Assembly: GCA_963820315.1 (NCBI GenBank)
Contig: CAWFZK010000031.1
Span: 62,001-126,000 of the forward strand
DNA from: JACVRW01 sp963820315
GTDB lineage: Bacteria > Actinomycetota > Thermoleophilia > Solirubrobacterales > Thermoleophilaceae
DNA: 64,000 nucleotides
Reading direction: 5' to 3'
Shown: piece by piece, positions 9,134 to 17,379 of the stretch
How positions within the stretch are numbered: position 1 is the stretch's first letter
How the letters are laid out: every line of letters starts with the position of its first letter
Notes under the pieces: generated by a model
Told to the model about the DNA's origin: nothing
The model's input: the letters and a program-made list of their open reading frames with translations, nothing else
Database searches by the model: none
Program-made: the position numbers and the translations under genes

Positions 9134-9942
9134 CGTTCGGTTCCCTTCGAGTCAAGGGCGAACGACGAGACGACGGCCGCGTACTCGCCCGGGTGGGTTT
9201 GGTGGGGTGCATGGCCCGCGCCCTGGATCGTCACGAGCTCGGCCTGGGGCGCCGCGCCCACGAGCACGTCCATGATTGGCGCGAACCAGGGCAGGCTCGC
9301 GCTGCCCTGTGTCAGCTGGACGGGCAGCTCGAGCTCCGCGAGCGCCTCGAGGTCGGCGGCGGCCCAGTCGGGGTCGCGCAGCTCGGCCGCGAAGGCCGGT
9401 GCGTTGCGCACCATGGCCTGGTGGATCGCAGGCGGGAGCAGCGGCCATGCCCCCGGGCCGATCGCCACGTTCTCGACGAAGTGGCGCGCGCCGGCCTCGG
9501 CTTCGCCGTGCCCGACGATCTCGCCAACGGTCTCGAGGTCCTTCATCGCCTGTTCGACGATCGGGTCGCGAGCCGCGACTCCGACGAGCGGTGGCTCGTG
9601 CGCGCTCACGCTGTGGAAGAGCTCGGGCCGGCGCGTGGCGAGCCCAAGCGCGATCGAGCCGCCGTACGAGTTGCCGGCCACGTGCGCGCGGCCGCCCGCC
9701 ACGGTCTCGATCAATGCAGCGAGGTCGTCCTCGTGGCGCCCGCGGGTGAGCGGACCCTTGGGCGCCTGCGGGCTTTGACCGTGGCCGGTCCGGTCGTACG
9801 CGATCACGCGTACGGCGCCGGCCAGGTCGGGCATCGCGAGGCCCCAGGTGACGGTCTCGGTCCAGCTGCCGTGCACCAGCACGAGCGGCTCGCCGGCGCC
9901 CGCCTCCTCGTGGAAGAGGGTCGGCGTCGTGGCGGCCGGCAT
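9130..9942 (-). CDS. Alpha/beta hydrolase
   Basis: 270-residue alpha/beta hydrolase with LVLVHGSWTET, nucleophile elbow GNSYGGS and terminal catalytic His in GAGHAPHQTHP. I chose the ATG at 9942, which forms a TGATG overlap with the stop of the gene before; a GTG three codons upstream (9951) is the alternative. The two adjacent hydrolases are only distantly alike, so they are not a recent duplication. Together with the nitroreductase-like gene upstream and the SDR across the promoter they look like a small-molecule oxidation/hydrolysis pathway. The substrate is not evident. Confidence 0.82.
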   Translation of the reverse strand: MPAATTPTLFHEEAGAGEPLVLVHGSWTETVTWGLAMPDLAGAVRVIAYDRTGHGQSPQAPKGPLTRGRHEDDLAALIETVAGGRAHVAGNSYGGSIALGLATRRPELFHSVSAHEPPLVGVAARDPIVEQAMKDLETVGEIVGHGEAEAGARHFVENVAIGPGAWPLLPPAIHQAMVRNAPAFAAELRDPDWAAADLEALAELELPVQLTQGSASLPWFAPIMDVLVGAAPQAELVTIQGAGHAPHQTHPGEYAAVVSSFALDSKGTER

Positions 9943-11234
9943 CAGTGCCACACCTCCATGTGGCGCGCGTGTGACGCCAGGTACGAACCGGGCCGGAACT
10001 TCTCGTCGTAGAAGTCCAGGTCCAGGTGGTGGGCCTGCACGTAGTTCAGGATCATCAGCGACGGGGTCGTCGCCGGGAACTTCCCGAACGTGTCGTACAG
10101 GTACTCGGCCTGGTGGGCGACGCAGTCGCGGAAGCGCTCGTCGTGCACCTGGGCGCTCGAGCGAATCAGGGCCGACTCGCTCCAGGCGCCCTTCGTGCCC
10201 GCGCTGTGCGGTCCGCCGGCGCCGAACTTGCGCTCGCAGAACGCCTCGACGGCGGCGCGCATGTCCTCGTAGTGCGGCGGGCAGTACGCCTCGAACACAC
10301 CCTCGAGACCGGTCGGGTTCGGGACCGACCAGCGCTCGTCCTCGTCGTAGCGGAAGCCGAGCCCGGGCACTTCGGGGTTACCCGAGGCGCCGAGCATCGA
10401 GAAGCGGTCGACGCCGTCGAACATCCAGCCGCCGAGGCCCATGGCCTGGAGCGTCAGGACGCCCGCGTAGCAGGAGCAGGCGAGCTCGGCCGTGATCTCG
10501 GCCAGCATGTACTGGTCGAAGAACGTGAGCGGGAAGGGGTCGTCGACGTCGACGAGCCCGCGGTAGCGCTCCATGCCGGGGATCGGCCGCCCGTTGACGT
10601 CATCGGTCAGGCAGTAGCCGTTCTGGGTCAGGAAGCAGAGACCGGCGAGCGTGTGCTGCGCGAGGTCGCCGACGGGGATCACGAGCAGCGAGCCCGGCAC
10701 GTTCACGCACCAGGTGTTGTGGCCCTCGAGGTAGGGCTCCTCGCGCGGGAGGTGGATGCGCTCGTCGGACAGCTTCACGAGTCGCTCGGCGTGGCGCTCG
10801 ACCATCAGCTCCGGCGTGATCTCCTCGTCCGCGGGGTCGACGAGCGCGCCGGCGTCGCGGGTCGGGAAGAACCAGGTGCCCGAGTCGTCGGTGAAGAACA
10901 GCTCGGAGGTGTGGAAGCCGGCGGCCGACGGGAACGTGCGGCCGGCGGCGCCCGCGGCGTAGTTCGCCATGTGCGGGGCGTAGTGCGCGTTGCGCGTGAT
11001 CGAGTAGTGCCAGCCGGTGGTGCCCGCCATCGAGGTGAGCACGACGAGCCGCTCGAGATCCGACAGCGGTAGAGGCTCGTGGGGCGAGTCGTAGGCGAGC
11101 GGGCCGTCGGGGATCTGGGCGCCGAGCGCGACGCGCCGCGCGCGGCGGCCGTAGAGGGCGTCCAGGAGCGGGTAGCTCGCGAGCTCTCTCAGTGCCTCTG
11201 CCTGCTTGGACGGTCCGGCGCTTGTGGTGGTCAA
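9942..11234 (-). CDS. Unrecognised protein, possibly nitroreductase/SagB-like flavoenzyme
   Basis: 430 residues, no signal peptide. I do not firmly recognise it. Two segments resemble the SagB-type oxidase/nitroreductase fold: GRTFPSAAGFHTSELFF, like the RTxPSAGxxxxLELY region of SagB proteins, and a later hydrophobic helix ending LQAMGLGGWMFDG, like the ALGLG helix of nitroreductases. Many conserved-looking aromatic and Cys residues (ELACSCYAG) are present. The start is TTG at 11234, with a strong GAGGAGGAG ribosome site seven bases upstream. It is the first gene of the three-gene hydrolase operon and lies 36 bp from a palindromic operator at 11271-11311. Function is inference only. Confidence 0.55.
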   Translation of the reverse strand: MTTTSAGPSKQAEALRELASYPLLDALYGRRARRVALGAQIPDGPLAYDSPHEPLPLSDLERLVVLTSMAGTTGWHYSITRNAHYAPHMANYAAGAAGRTFPSAAGFHTSELFFTDDSGTWFFPTRDAGALVDPADEEITPELMVERHAERLVKLSDERIHLPREEPYLEGHNTWCVNVPGSLLVIPVGDLAQHTLAGLCFLTQNGYCLTDDVNGRPIPGMERYRGLVDVDDPFPLTFFDQYMLAEITAELACSCYAGVLTLQAMGLGGWMFDGVDRFSMLGASGNPEVPGLGFRYDEDERWSVPNPTGLEGVFEAYCPPHYEDMRAAVEAFCERKFGAGGPHSAGTKGAWSESALIRSSAQVHDERFRDCVAHQAEYLYDTFGKFPATTPSLMILNYVQAHHLDLDFYDEKFRPGSYLASHARHMEVWH

Positions 11235-11270
11235 AGGGATGCTCCTCCTCGATGGTCCGTTTCGGCGCGG

Positions 11271-11311
11271 GCGTGAGGGGGCGCCTCACGATGTGAGGCC
11301 GGCGCTCACGC
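11271..11311. promoter_or_regulatory. Four-half-site palindromic operator, copy 1
   Basis: The site is GTGAG-N7-CTCAC-N3-GTGAG-N7-CTCAC, with half-sites at 11273, 11285, 11293 and 11305; the outer arms extend to GCGTGAG and CTCACGC. It sits in the 86-bp divergent region between the three-gene operon (start 11234) and the SDR gene (start 11321). Same-direction half-sites are 20 bp apart, about two helical turns. The same arrangement, with identical spacing, occurs at 14906-14942. Confidence 0.7.
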
Positions 11312-11320
11312 CCCTCCGGC

Positions 11321-12211
11321 ATGGACTCGTTGCAAGGGAAGGTGGCCCTCCTGACCGGTGCCACAGGGGGGCTGGGCAGCGAGATGGCGCGCGCCCTGGG
11401 CCGGGAGGGCGTCCAGCTCGCGCTGTCGGGGCGCGGCGAGGCCGCGCTGCGGCGTCTGGCCGCTGAGCTGGCCGAGAGCGGCGTGCGCAGCGTGGCGCTG
11501 CCCGCCGACCTGTCGGACCGAGAGCAGGTCGGCGGGCTCGTCGCTCGTGCCGAGGAGGCGCTCGGACCGCTCGACATCGTCGTCAACAACGCGGCGGTCG
11601 AGGTCTGCTCGAGCTTCGACGCGCTCGCTGACGAGGACATCGAGCGGATCGTTCAGGTCAACCTCACGGCTCCAGTGGTGCTGAGCCGCGACGCAGCCGC
11701 CCGCATGTGCGAGCGCGACGGCGGCCAGATCGTGTTCGTCTCCTCGCTCTCCGGCTACGCCGGCACGGCCTTCCAGAGCCCGTACGCGGCGACCAAGGGA
11801 GCGCTCATCACGCTCAGCCGCAGCCTGCGGGCCGAGTACATCGACAGCCCGGTGCGCTTCTCGGTGGTCTCACCGGGCTCGGTCGCCGGGCGCGGGATCT
11901 TCGCGCGCGGGCAGGCCGAGGGCATCCGCGTGCCGGGAGCGCTGCGGCTGAGCACGCCTCAGGCGGTCGCCCGCAGCGTTGTCGAGACGATTCGGTCAGA
12001 CGCGCCTGAGGCGATGGTCTACCCCGGGCCGATCCGGCCCGCGCTGGTGCTCGGCCTGCTCGCGCCGAGGCTCGCCGAGCGGCTCAACGAGCGGCTCGGG
12101 CTCGGGCGGATCTTCCGCCCTGTCGCGGAGGCGCGTGGGACCCTAGGATCTCGTTGTGTCGCCCCAGCACGCCGCGGCCCCGGCAGTCAGGACCAGCTTC
12201 TTCGGTCGTGA
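11321..12211 (+). CDS. Short-chain dehydrogenase/reductase
   Basis: NAD(P)-dependent oxidoreductase of the classical SDR family. The TGATGGLGSEMA cofactor motif begins near residue 12, followed by VVNNAAVE, the catalytic Ser in FVSSLSGY and Y-A-A-T-K. After the usual core of about 250 residues there is a hydrophobic stretch (PALVLGLLAPRLAERLNERLGLG) typical of SDRs that act on lipid or ketone substrates. The ATG begins only 9 bp after the operator copy 1, so the gene is probably under its direct control. Its 3' end overlaps the following regulator by 56 bp in another frame, indicating co-transcription. Confidence 0.88.
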   Translation: MDSLQGKVALLTGATGGLGSEMARALGREGVQLALSGRGEAALRRLAAELAESGVRSVALPADLSDREQVGGLVARAEEALGPLDIVVNNAAVEVCSSFDALADEDIERIVQVNLTAPVVLSRDAAARMCERDGGQIVFVSSLSGYAGTAFQSPYAATKGALITLSRSLRAEYIDSPVRFSVVSPGSVAGRGIFARGQAEGIRVPGALRLSTPQAVARSVVETIRSDAPEAMVYPGPIRPALVLGLLAPRLAERLNERLGLGRIFRPVAEARGTLGSRCVAPARRGPGSQDQLLRS

Positions 12212-14909
12212 ACGCGAGCTCGCGCACCTGCGCGAGCTGGTGACCCGCGAGCCGCTCGTCACCATCACCGGTCTCGGCGGCGCCGGCAAGACTCGTCTCG
12301 CGACCGAGGCGACCAGCGGCTCTAACGGCAGCGAGGCGCGCTGGTGCATCCTGACCGCGCTCGACTCCGACGACGCCGTGGCTGCGGCGGTGGCCGACTC
12401 GCTCGGGCGCGACGGCGGCGCGGACGCGGTCGTCGAGGCGCTCAACGAGCGCCCGCGACTGCTCGTGCTCGACAACTGCGAGCACGTGATCGCGGGTGCG
12501 GCCGAGCTCGCCGACCGCATCCTGGCCGGCTGTCCCGACGCCCGGCTGCTCGCCACGAGCCGCGAGCCGCTCGGCGTGGACGGCGAACAGGTGCTGCGGC
12601 TAGGGCCGCTCGGCCTGCCGCAGGGCGAGGAGCTCGAGGCGCTCGAGCGCTCGGAGGCGGTCGCCCTGTTCGTCGACCGCGCACGCGCCGCCCGCTGGGA
12701 CTTCGTCCTCGACGCGGACAACGCCGAGCCGGTGGCGCGCATCTGCCGCCGGCTCGACGGGCTGCCGCTCGCGATCGAGCTTGCCGCGGCGCGCAGCCGG
12801 GCGCTCTCGCCGGCGGAGATCGCCGGCCTGCTCGACGAGCGCTTCCGGCTGCTCACGCGCGCGCGCTCGCGCGAGGGCGAGCGCCACCGCACGCTGCGGG
12901 CGACGATCGACTGGTCCTACCGGCTCCTCAGCGAGCCCGAGCGGCTCGCGTTCGACCGCCTGGCGGTCTTCGCCGGCCGCTTCGACCTCGACGCGGCGGC
13001 GGCCGTCTGCGCCGGCTGCGGCGTCGACCCGGCCGAGATGCTCGACCTGCTGGACCGGCTCGTGCAGCGCTCACTGCTCGTGGCGGATGAGCAGCAGGGC
13101 ACCACGTTCTACTCGATGCTCGAGTCGCTTCGCCACTACGGCCTCGAGCGGCTCGCCGAGCGTGGCGGCGAGCGGCGCGTGCGCGAGCTGCACGCCGACC
13201 ACTACCTGACCCTCGCCGACGGCATGCGCCGCGACGCCGAGGAGCTCTGGACGAAGGACATGCTTCGCGCAGGCATCCGCTCTTTCGACGAGGTGCGTGC
13301 CGCGGCGCTCTGGTCGATTCGCAACGACGACTCGCCCGAGCGCGCCTTCCGGCTGGTCGCCGCGCTCTGGCCGCTCTGCCCGTCGCTGCACGCCGCCGAG
13401 ATCGCCTCGCTGTGCGGGCAGGCGCTCGAGCGCTGGCCCGGGGCGGATGACCAGCTCGCCCAGGATGTGCTGGGCGCCGCCGCGGTCGCGGAGTTCGCGG
13501 CCGGCCACCCCGAGGGCGCGCTGCGCTACTCCGACCGCGCGATCGCGAGTGAACGCGACGACGGCCCGCCCGCCGCACTCGCGCGCCGCGCCGTGGCGCT
13601 CGTGACGTACGGCTTCCTCGGTGAGGTGGACGCGGGCCTCGAGCGCATCGACGACGCCGTGCACGCAGCCCACGCGGCCGGCAAGCCCGCGGTGGCCCTC
13701 GAGATGTCGGTGCTGCGGGCGCAGGCGCTGGCCGCCGCTGGCCGTTACGAGGACGCGGTCGCGACCGGCGAGGCCGCGCGCCGCGAAGGGGAGCGCATGG
13801 AGAGCCCCTACATGATCGCCTGGGTGCTCTACACGCTCGGCACCGTCTTCAAGTCGGGCGGCGATGCGCGCGCCCAGGCCTGCCTCGAGGAGAGCCTGAG
13901 GCTCGCCGCGGCGAGCGACTTCTTCTTGATCCGCGGCAGCAGCATGCGCCAGCTGGCGGCGCTCGCAGCCGCGGACGGCCGCGACCACGAGGCGGCGCGC
14001 CTGCTCGTCTCCGCGTATGAGCACTTCGCTTCGACCGGCGACCGCTCGCAGCGCTGGGATGTCTTGAGGACGAGCGCGCCCCTGCTCGCGCGCAGCGGCC
14101 GGCGCGAGCTCGCCGCCCGCGTGCTCGCGGGCGCTACGGCGGATCGACGCGCACGGCGGCCGGCGCCGCTCGAGGCGCAGGGGCTCGCGGAGCTGAGCGC
14201 TGAGCTGGCCGACGAGCTGCGCGCGGCGTCGCTCGCGCCGCCGCTCTTGGAGGACGTCGGCCCGGCGGTGGTCGGGGAGCTGCGGGCGCTCGAGTCGTCG
14301 GTGCCCGCGGCGGCTGCTGCCGCGGCGCAGGCCTCCGCGCCCGCGGGCGAGGCCTTCCGTCACGAGGGCGAGCTGTGGCTGCTGTCCTACGCGGGCCTGG
14401 ACGCGCATCTGCCCGACCTCAAGGGCCTTCACGACATCGCGCGCCTGCTGGCCGCGCCCGGGGAGGAGATCCATTGCCTCGAGCTCGCGGCCGGCCCGGC
14501 GCGCAGGCCCGCCGCGGGCGCGGCGGACGACGGCCTCGCCGTTCAGGGTCACGCCGGCGAGCTTCTCGACGAGCACGGCAAGGCGGAGTTCAAGCGCCGC
14601 ATCGGCGACCTGCGCGAGGAGGTCGAGCTGGCCGAGGCGGCGGGCGATGTCGTGCGCGCCGAGCGCGCCCGCGAGGAGCTCGACAGCGTGACGGAGGCGC
14701 TCGCGTCGGCGTTCGGGCTCGGCGGAAGGGCGCGGCGGGCGGGCGATCCCGCCGAGCGTGCACGCTCGGCGGTCACGTGGCGGATCCGCAGCGCCGTGTC
14801 GAAGGTCGAGGCGGCTCATCCGGCGCTCGGTGCACACCTGCGTGCCTCGGTGCGCACCGGCACCTTCTGCTCGTACACGCCCGAGCGGCCGCTTCGCTGG
14901 ACTCTCTGA
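12156..14909 (+). CDS. Large NB-ARC-type ATPase regulator (AfsR/MalT-like, no N-terminal DNA-binding domain)
   Basis: 917 residues starting from a GTG inside the SDR gene. It begins directly with the NB-ARC segment SFFGRERELAHL; Walker A is G39-LGGAGKT-46, Walker B ends at D106 in LLVLDNCEH, then the sensor region (ATSREPLG) and winged-helix subdomain (RATIDWSYRLLSEPERLAF) follow. Residues from about 330 to 650 form helical TPR-like repeats. The last 200 residues match a C-terminal domain common in actinobacterial regulators of this type, with a DLKGLHDIARLL motif and a SAVTWRIRSAVSKVE helix before GTFCSYTPERPLRW. No BTAD/SARP or LuxR head is present, so DNA binding, if any, would lie in the C-terminal domain. 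It lies between two identical operators, which makes it the likely switch. Confidence 0.82.
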   Translation: MSPQHAAAPAVRTSFFGRERELAHLRELVTREPLVTITGLGGAGKTRLATEATSGSNGSEARWCILTALDSDDAVAAAVADSLGRDGGADAVVEALNERPRLLVLDNCEHVIAGAAELADRILAGCPDARLLATSREPLGVDGEQVLRLGPLGLPQGEELEALERSEAVALFVDRARAARWDFVLDADNAEPVARICRRLDGLPLAIELAAARSRALSPAEIAGLLDERFRLLTRARSREGERHRTLRATIDWSYRLLSEPERLAFDRLAVFAGRFDLDAAAAVCAGCGVDPAEMLDLLDRLVQRSLLVADEQQGTTFYSMLESLRHYGLERLAERGGERRVRELHADHYLTLADGMRRDAEELWTKDMLRAGIRSFDEVRAAALWSIRNDDSPERAFRLVAALWPLCPSLHAAEIASLCGQALERWPGADDQLAQDVLGAAAVAEFAAGHPEGALRYSDRAIASERDDGPPAALARRAVALVTYGFLGEVDAGLERIDDAVHAAHAAGKPAVALEMSVLRAQALAAAGRYEDAVATGEAARREGERMESPYMIAWVLYTLGTVFKSGGDARAQACLEESLRLAAASDFFLIRGSSMRQLAALAAADGRDHEAARLLVSAYEHFASTGDRSQRWDVLRTSAPLLARSGRRELAARVLAGATADRRARRPAPLEAQGLAELSAELADELRAASLAPPLLEDVGPAVVGELRALESSVPAAAAAAAQASAPAGEAFRHEGELWLLSYAGLDAHLPDLKGLHDIARLLAAPGEEIHCLELAAGPARRPAAGAADDGLAVQGHAGELLDEHGKAEFKRRIGDLREEVELAEAAGDVVRAERAREELDSVTEALASAFGLGGRARRAGDPAERARSAVTWRIRSAVSKVEAAHPALGAHLRASVRTGTFCSYTPERPLRWTL

Positions 14910-14944
14910 GGCGCCGGCTCACAGTGTGAGGCAGGCCCTCACGC
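14906..14944. promoter_or_regulatory. Four-half-site palindromic operator, copy 2
   Basis: The site is (C)TGAG-N7-CTCAC-N3-GTGAG-N7-CTCAC, with half-sites at 14906, 14918, 14926 and 14938. Spacing is identical to the copy at 11271, and the last arm again continues CTCACGCCC. It overlaps the stop codon of the NB-ARC regulator and ends 35 bp before the ATG of the small secreted protein, mirroring the 36-bp spacing to the start at 11234. Confidence 0.68.
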
Positions 14945-14977
14945 CCTGGTCTTGACCACCCGACCAGGAGTTACGTC

Positions 14978-15313
14978 ATGGCCTCGCGCAGAATCCTCGT
15001 TGCCGCAGTCGCCGCGTTCGTGGCGGTCGCGATCGTCGCCGGACCGGCCCAGGCCCGCTCGCTCGGGATCGCGGAGGCGGGCGGGCTCGCCCAGGCCGCC
15101 GTCGCCGACCGGACCGACGAGCTCATCTGCGTTCGCGCTGTCGAGCGCGCGGGGCGTCCCTCGCCGCGGCGGGTCCTGTGTCTCGTGGGACACGCGCCCC
15201 AGGGCGACTCGGTCTGCCGCACGCTCGTCGACGTGCGCAGCGGGCGCGGCGCAGCCGCCCCCGCGCGCGTGAGGATCGTGCCCCTCAAGGTCTGCGCGCC
15301 GCTGCCCACGTGA
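14978..15313 (+). CDS. Small secreted protein with four cysteines
   Basis: 111 residues. A clear signal peptide (MASRRILVAAVAAFVAVAIVA, cleavage after about residue 26 at PAQA) is followed by a soluble domain with four Cys (ELICVR, RRVLCLVG, DSVCRT, LKVCAPL), which could form two disulfides outside the cell. An AGGAG ribosome site lies seven bases before the ATG. No known domain recognised. The operator copy 2 immediately upstream ties its expression to the SDR, NB-ARC and hydrolase genes. Confidence 0.68.
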   Translation: MASRRILVAAVAAFVAVAIVAGPAQARSLGIAEAGGLAQAAVADRTDELICVRAVERAGRPSPRRVLCLVGHAPQGDSVCRTLVDVRSGRGAAAPARVRIVPLKVCAPLPT

Positions 15314-15340
15314 GGACGCGGCGGGGGCGCGCGCAGGTCG

Positions 15341-15523
15341 CTATGCGACCGCGGTCGTTCCCGCCTCCTCGGGTTGCGGCGGCTCCGCCGAGGTGATCCC
15401 CGGGCGTATCGGCAGCAGGTCGAGCAGCGTGAGCGGCTGTCCGCAGCCGTTGCACCAGGTCACGCGCGCGAGGCCGTCGAGATCGACGACGTCGTTGCAT
15501 GATGGACAGCGGTATTGGGCCAT
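15341..15523 (-). CDS. Zinc-ribbon mini-protein
   Basis: 60 residues. The N-terminal half is a zinc ribbon with paired knuckles CPSC (residues 6-9) and CNGC (residues 24-27), VVDLDG between them. The remainder is a short acidic/Pro-rich tail. Probably a cytoplasmic zinc-binding protein. It converges on the secreted-protein gene with a 27-bp gap. The two knuckles make coding likely despite the size; function unknown. Confidence 0.65.
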   Translation of the reverse strand: MAQYRCPSCNDVVDLDGLARVTWCNGCGQPLTLLDLLPIRPGITSAEPPQPEEAGTTAVA

Positions 15524-15558
15524 GTGGCTAATTGCACTATCAACCAGCCGCTGTTGGT

Positions 15559-15576
15559 ATGGGGTGGAGACCCCAT
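15559..15576. terminator. Hairpin between PHP gene and zinc-ribbon gene
   Basis: Perfect inverted repeat ATGGGGT-GGAG-ACCCCAT, 7-bp stem with a 4-base loop, just after the stop of the PHP gene on the minus strand. There is no T-tract, so it may be a weak or factor-assisted terminator, or a structure in the leader of the zinc-ribbon gene. Confidence 0.4.
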
Positions 15577-15586
15577 TTCTCCCTGC

Positions 15587-16621
15587 TCAGCGCAGGTAAA
15601 TCGGATTCGACAGGATCCACGTGCGGGCGCGGCCCGCGGCGTGCCGGAGCGCCTCGACCCGATAGGCGCCGGGCTCCTCGATGTCGTGGTCCAGCCGGGT
15701 CCCGTCGGCGCTTGCGATCGCCTTGCCGTCGCGCAGCAAGCGCAGCCGCGCCGGCAGAGGCGTGCGGGCGCTCAGGGTGCGCCTGCCGGCCGGCCCCTCG
15801 GCCCCCATGGGCAGATCGCCGGCCTCGAAGCGAAAGCCGCGCGCCGGGGCCAGCGAGTCGACGGAGATGTAGCAGCGCCCTTCGCGCAGCGCCCCGAAGA
15901 CGAGCCCGCGGTCGCGCTCGAGCTCGCGCTCAGGCGCCTCGTCGCACAGCACGTGCGTGCGGATGAAGCGGAACGAGCGCCGGTAGGCCATCAGCCTGAT
16001 CGGCACGACCGGCCCGATCCGCTTGCCGATCTGATGGGCGTCGAGCCCGCCGATGGCCACCACCCGCCGCGTCCTGCAGAGCCGGTCCCACGCCTCCACG
16101 TTGCGCGCCGGCGGGTGCTCCAGCACGCGCTGCGGCGCGACGATGAAGCGCAGGGCGTCGCCGACGCTCTCGAGCGCCTCCGCCGTGTCGGTCACGAAGC
16201 TCCACAGCTCGACCCCGTGCAGCCATTCGCTGTCCAGCCCGGCGAACGGCATGCCCTCGCCCGCTCGCTTGAAGCGCCGCGAGCCGTGTGACCACGGATG
16301 CGCCGCGAAGCCGATCCCGCCCGCCTCGGCCACCGCCCGGCAAATCGCGTCGGCGTCCAGTCCCTCGTGGTCGATCGGCGAATCGACTCCGAAGGCGAGC
16401 AGGTGGTTGCGCCGCCGCGGCGAGACCTCGACGCCGGCCAGCAGCAGGACGTCCCCGTACCAGCCCTCCTCGCCGCGGCGCCTGGCCTCGAGCGTGTCGT
16501 GATCGGTGAGCAGGACGACGTCCGCCCGCGCCCGCCGGCCGGCGCGCGCGATCTGCTTCACGGTGCCGGTGCCGTCCGAGTAGGTGGAATGCAGATGGAC
16601 GACGCAGGCGAGGTCGTGCAT
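15587..16621 (-). CDS. PHP-domain phosphoesterase
   Basis: 344 residues. Metal-binding PHP motifs are H9-L-H11-STYSDG, LLTDHDTLEAR, LLAGVEVS, AAHPWSHG and IGGLDAHQ, so the trinuclear metal site appears intact. Members are cytoplasmic metal-dependent phosphoesterases. After the PHP domain (about residue 230) a C-terminal beta-rich segment (GALREGRCYISVDSL onward, ending in ARTWILSNPIYLR) matches the extension of stand-alone PHP proteins of the CehA/McbA type. The gene starts 11 bp after the ABC permease stop and is probably the third gene of that operon. Confidence 0.82.
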   Translation of the reverse strand: MHDLACVVHLHSTYSDGTGTVKQIARAGRRARADVVLLTDHDTLEARRRGEEGWYGDVLLLAGVEVSPRRRNHLLAFGVDSPIDHEGLDADAICRAVAEAGGIGFAAHPWSHGSRRFKRAGEGMPFAGLDSEWLHGVELWSFVTDTAEALESVGDALRFIVAPQRVLEHPPARNVEAWDRLCRTRRVVAIGGLDAHQIGKRIGPVVPIRLMAYRRSFRFIRTHVLCDEAPERELERDRGLVFGALREGRCYISVDSLAPARGFRFEAGDLPMGAEGPAGRRTLSARTPLPARLRLLRDGKAIASADGTRLDHDIEEPGAYRVEALRHAAGRARTWILSNPIYLR

Positions 16622-16632
16622 CCGCGGCCCGC

Positions 16633-17379
16633 CTAGTCGAGATCGCGGCGGATCAGAAGCGCCGCCGCAGGCGCGAAGGCCGCGCCGATCCAGGCGAGCA
16701 TCGCGAGCACGGCCAGCCCCGGCGAGAGCACATCGAGGTCGTCGGGCAGGCCCGCATCCTCGGGCGGCACGTTCGAGATGCCGACCGGAAGCGCGCTGAA
16801 CGGGCTGAAGCGACCGACCTCGGGCAGCAGCGCGGCCACCAGCGGATCGATCGCGAAGCCCACCACGAGCAGGCCGACCACGGCCACGACCTGATTGCGG
16901 ACGAGCGCTCCGATGCCCACGCCGAAGGCGCCGAGCAGCGCCGCCACCAGCGCGTTGCGCGCCAACAGCTCGAGCAGCTCGCCGGCGCCGGGCGTCGGCA
17001 GGTCGCGAATCGTGAGGATCGCGAGCCCCACGATCGTGATCGCGATCGAGATCAGCACCGACAGCACGAGGCCGGCCGCGGCGAAGGCGATCGTCTTGGC
17101 GGCGAGGAAGCGCAGCCGGTCGGGGGCGGCGAGCAGCGAGCTCGTGATCGTGTGATGGCGCCATTCGCCGGTGATCCCGACGACCGCCAGGATCGTGATG
17201 AACAGGCTGCTCGTGTCCGAGCTGAACACGTCGTAGAGGACGTCGTCGCGAGTCGGCTCGTCGAGGATGCTCACGAGCACCGTGATCAGCAGCGACGTGC
17301 CCACGGCCGCGGCCGTGAGCGCGAGGAAGGTGCGCGTCGTGCGGAGCTTGATCAGCTCGGCGCGCAGAAGCGGGGTCAT
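16633..17379 (-). CDS. ABC-2 type transporter permease
   Basis: 248-residue membrane protein with six hydrophobic segments. It begins with the ABC-2 permease pattern MTPLLRAELIKLRTTRTF and carries GEWRHHTIT in the first cytoplasmic loop. It overlaps the upstream ATPase gene by 4 bp, so the two make a single-component exporter (one ATPase, one permease, probably dimeric). The substrate could be a lipid, peptide or drug. Confidence 0.86.
   Translation of the reverse strand: MTPLLRAELIKLRTTRTFLALTAAAVGTSLLITVLVSILDEPTRDDVLYDVFSSDTSSLFITILAVVGITGEWRHHTITSSLLAAPDRLRFLAAKTIAFAAAGLVLSVLISIAITIVGLAILTIRDLPTPGAGELLELLARNALVAALLGAFGVGIGALVRNQVVAVVGLLVVGFAIDPLVAALLPEVGRFSPFSALPVGISNVPPEDAGLPDDLDVLSPGLAVLAMLAWIGAAFAPAAALLIRRDLD

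Noticed and set aside
13071..14837. 588-codon minus-strand frame opposite the NB-ARC regulator
   Set aside because: Arg/Ala/Gly-rich with no motif; antisense shadow.
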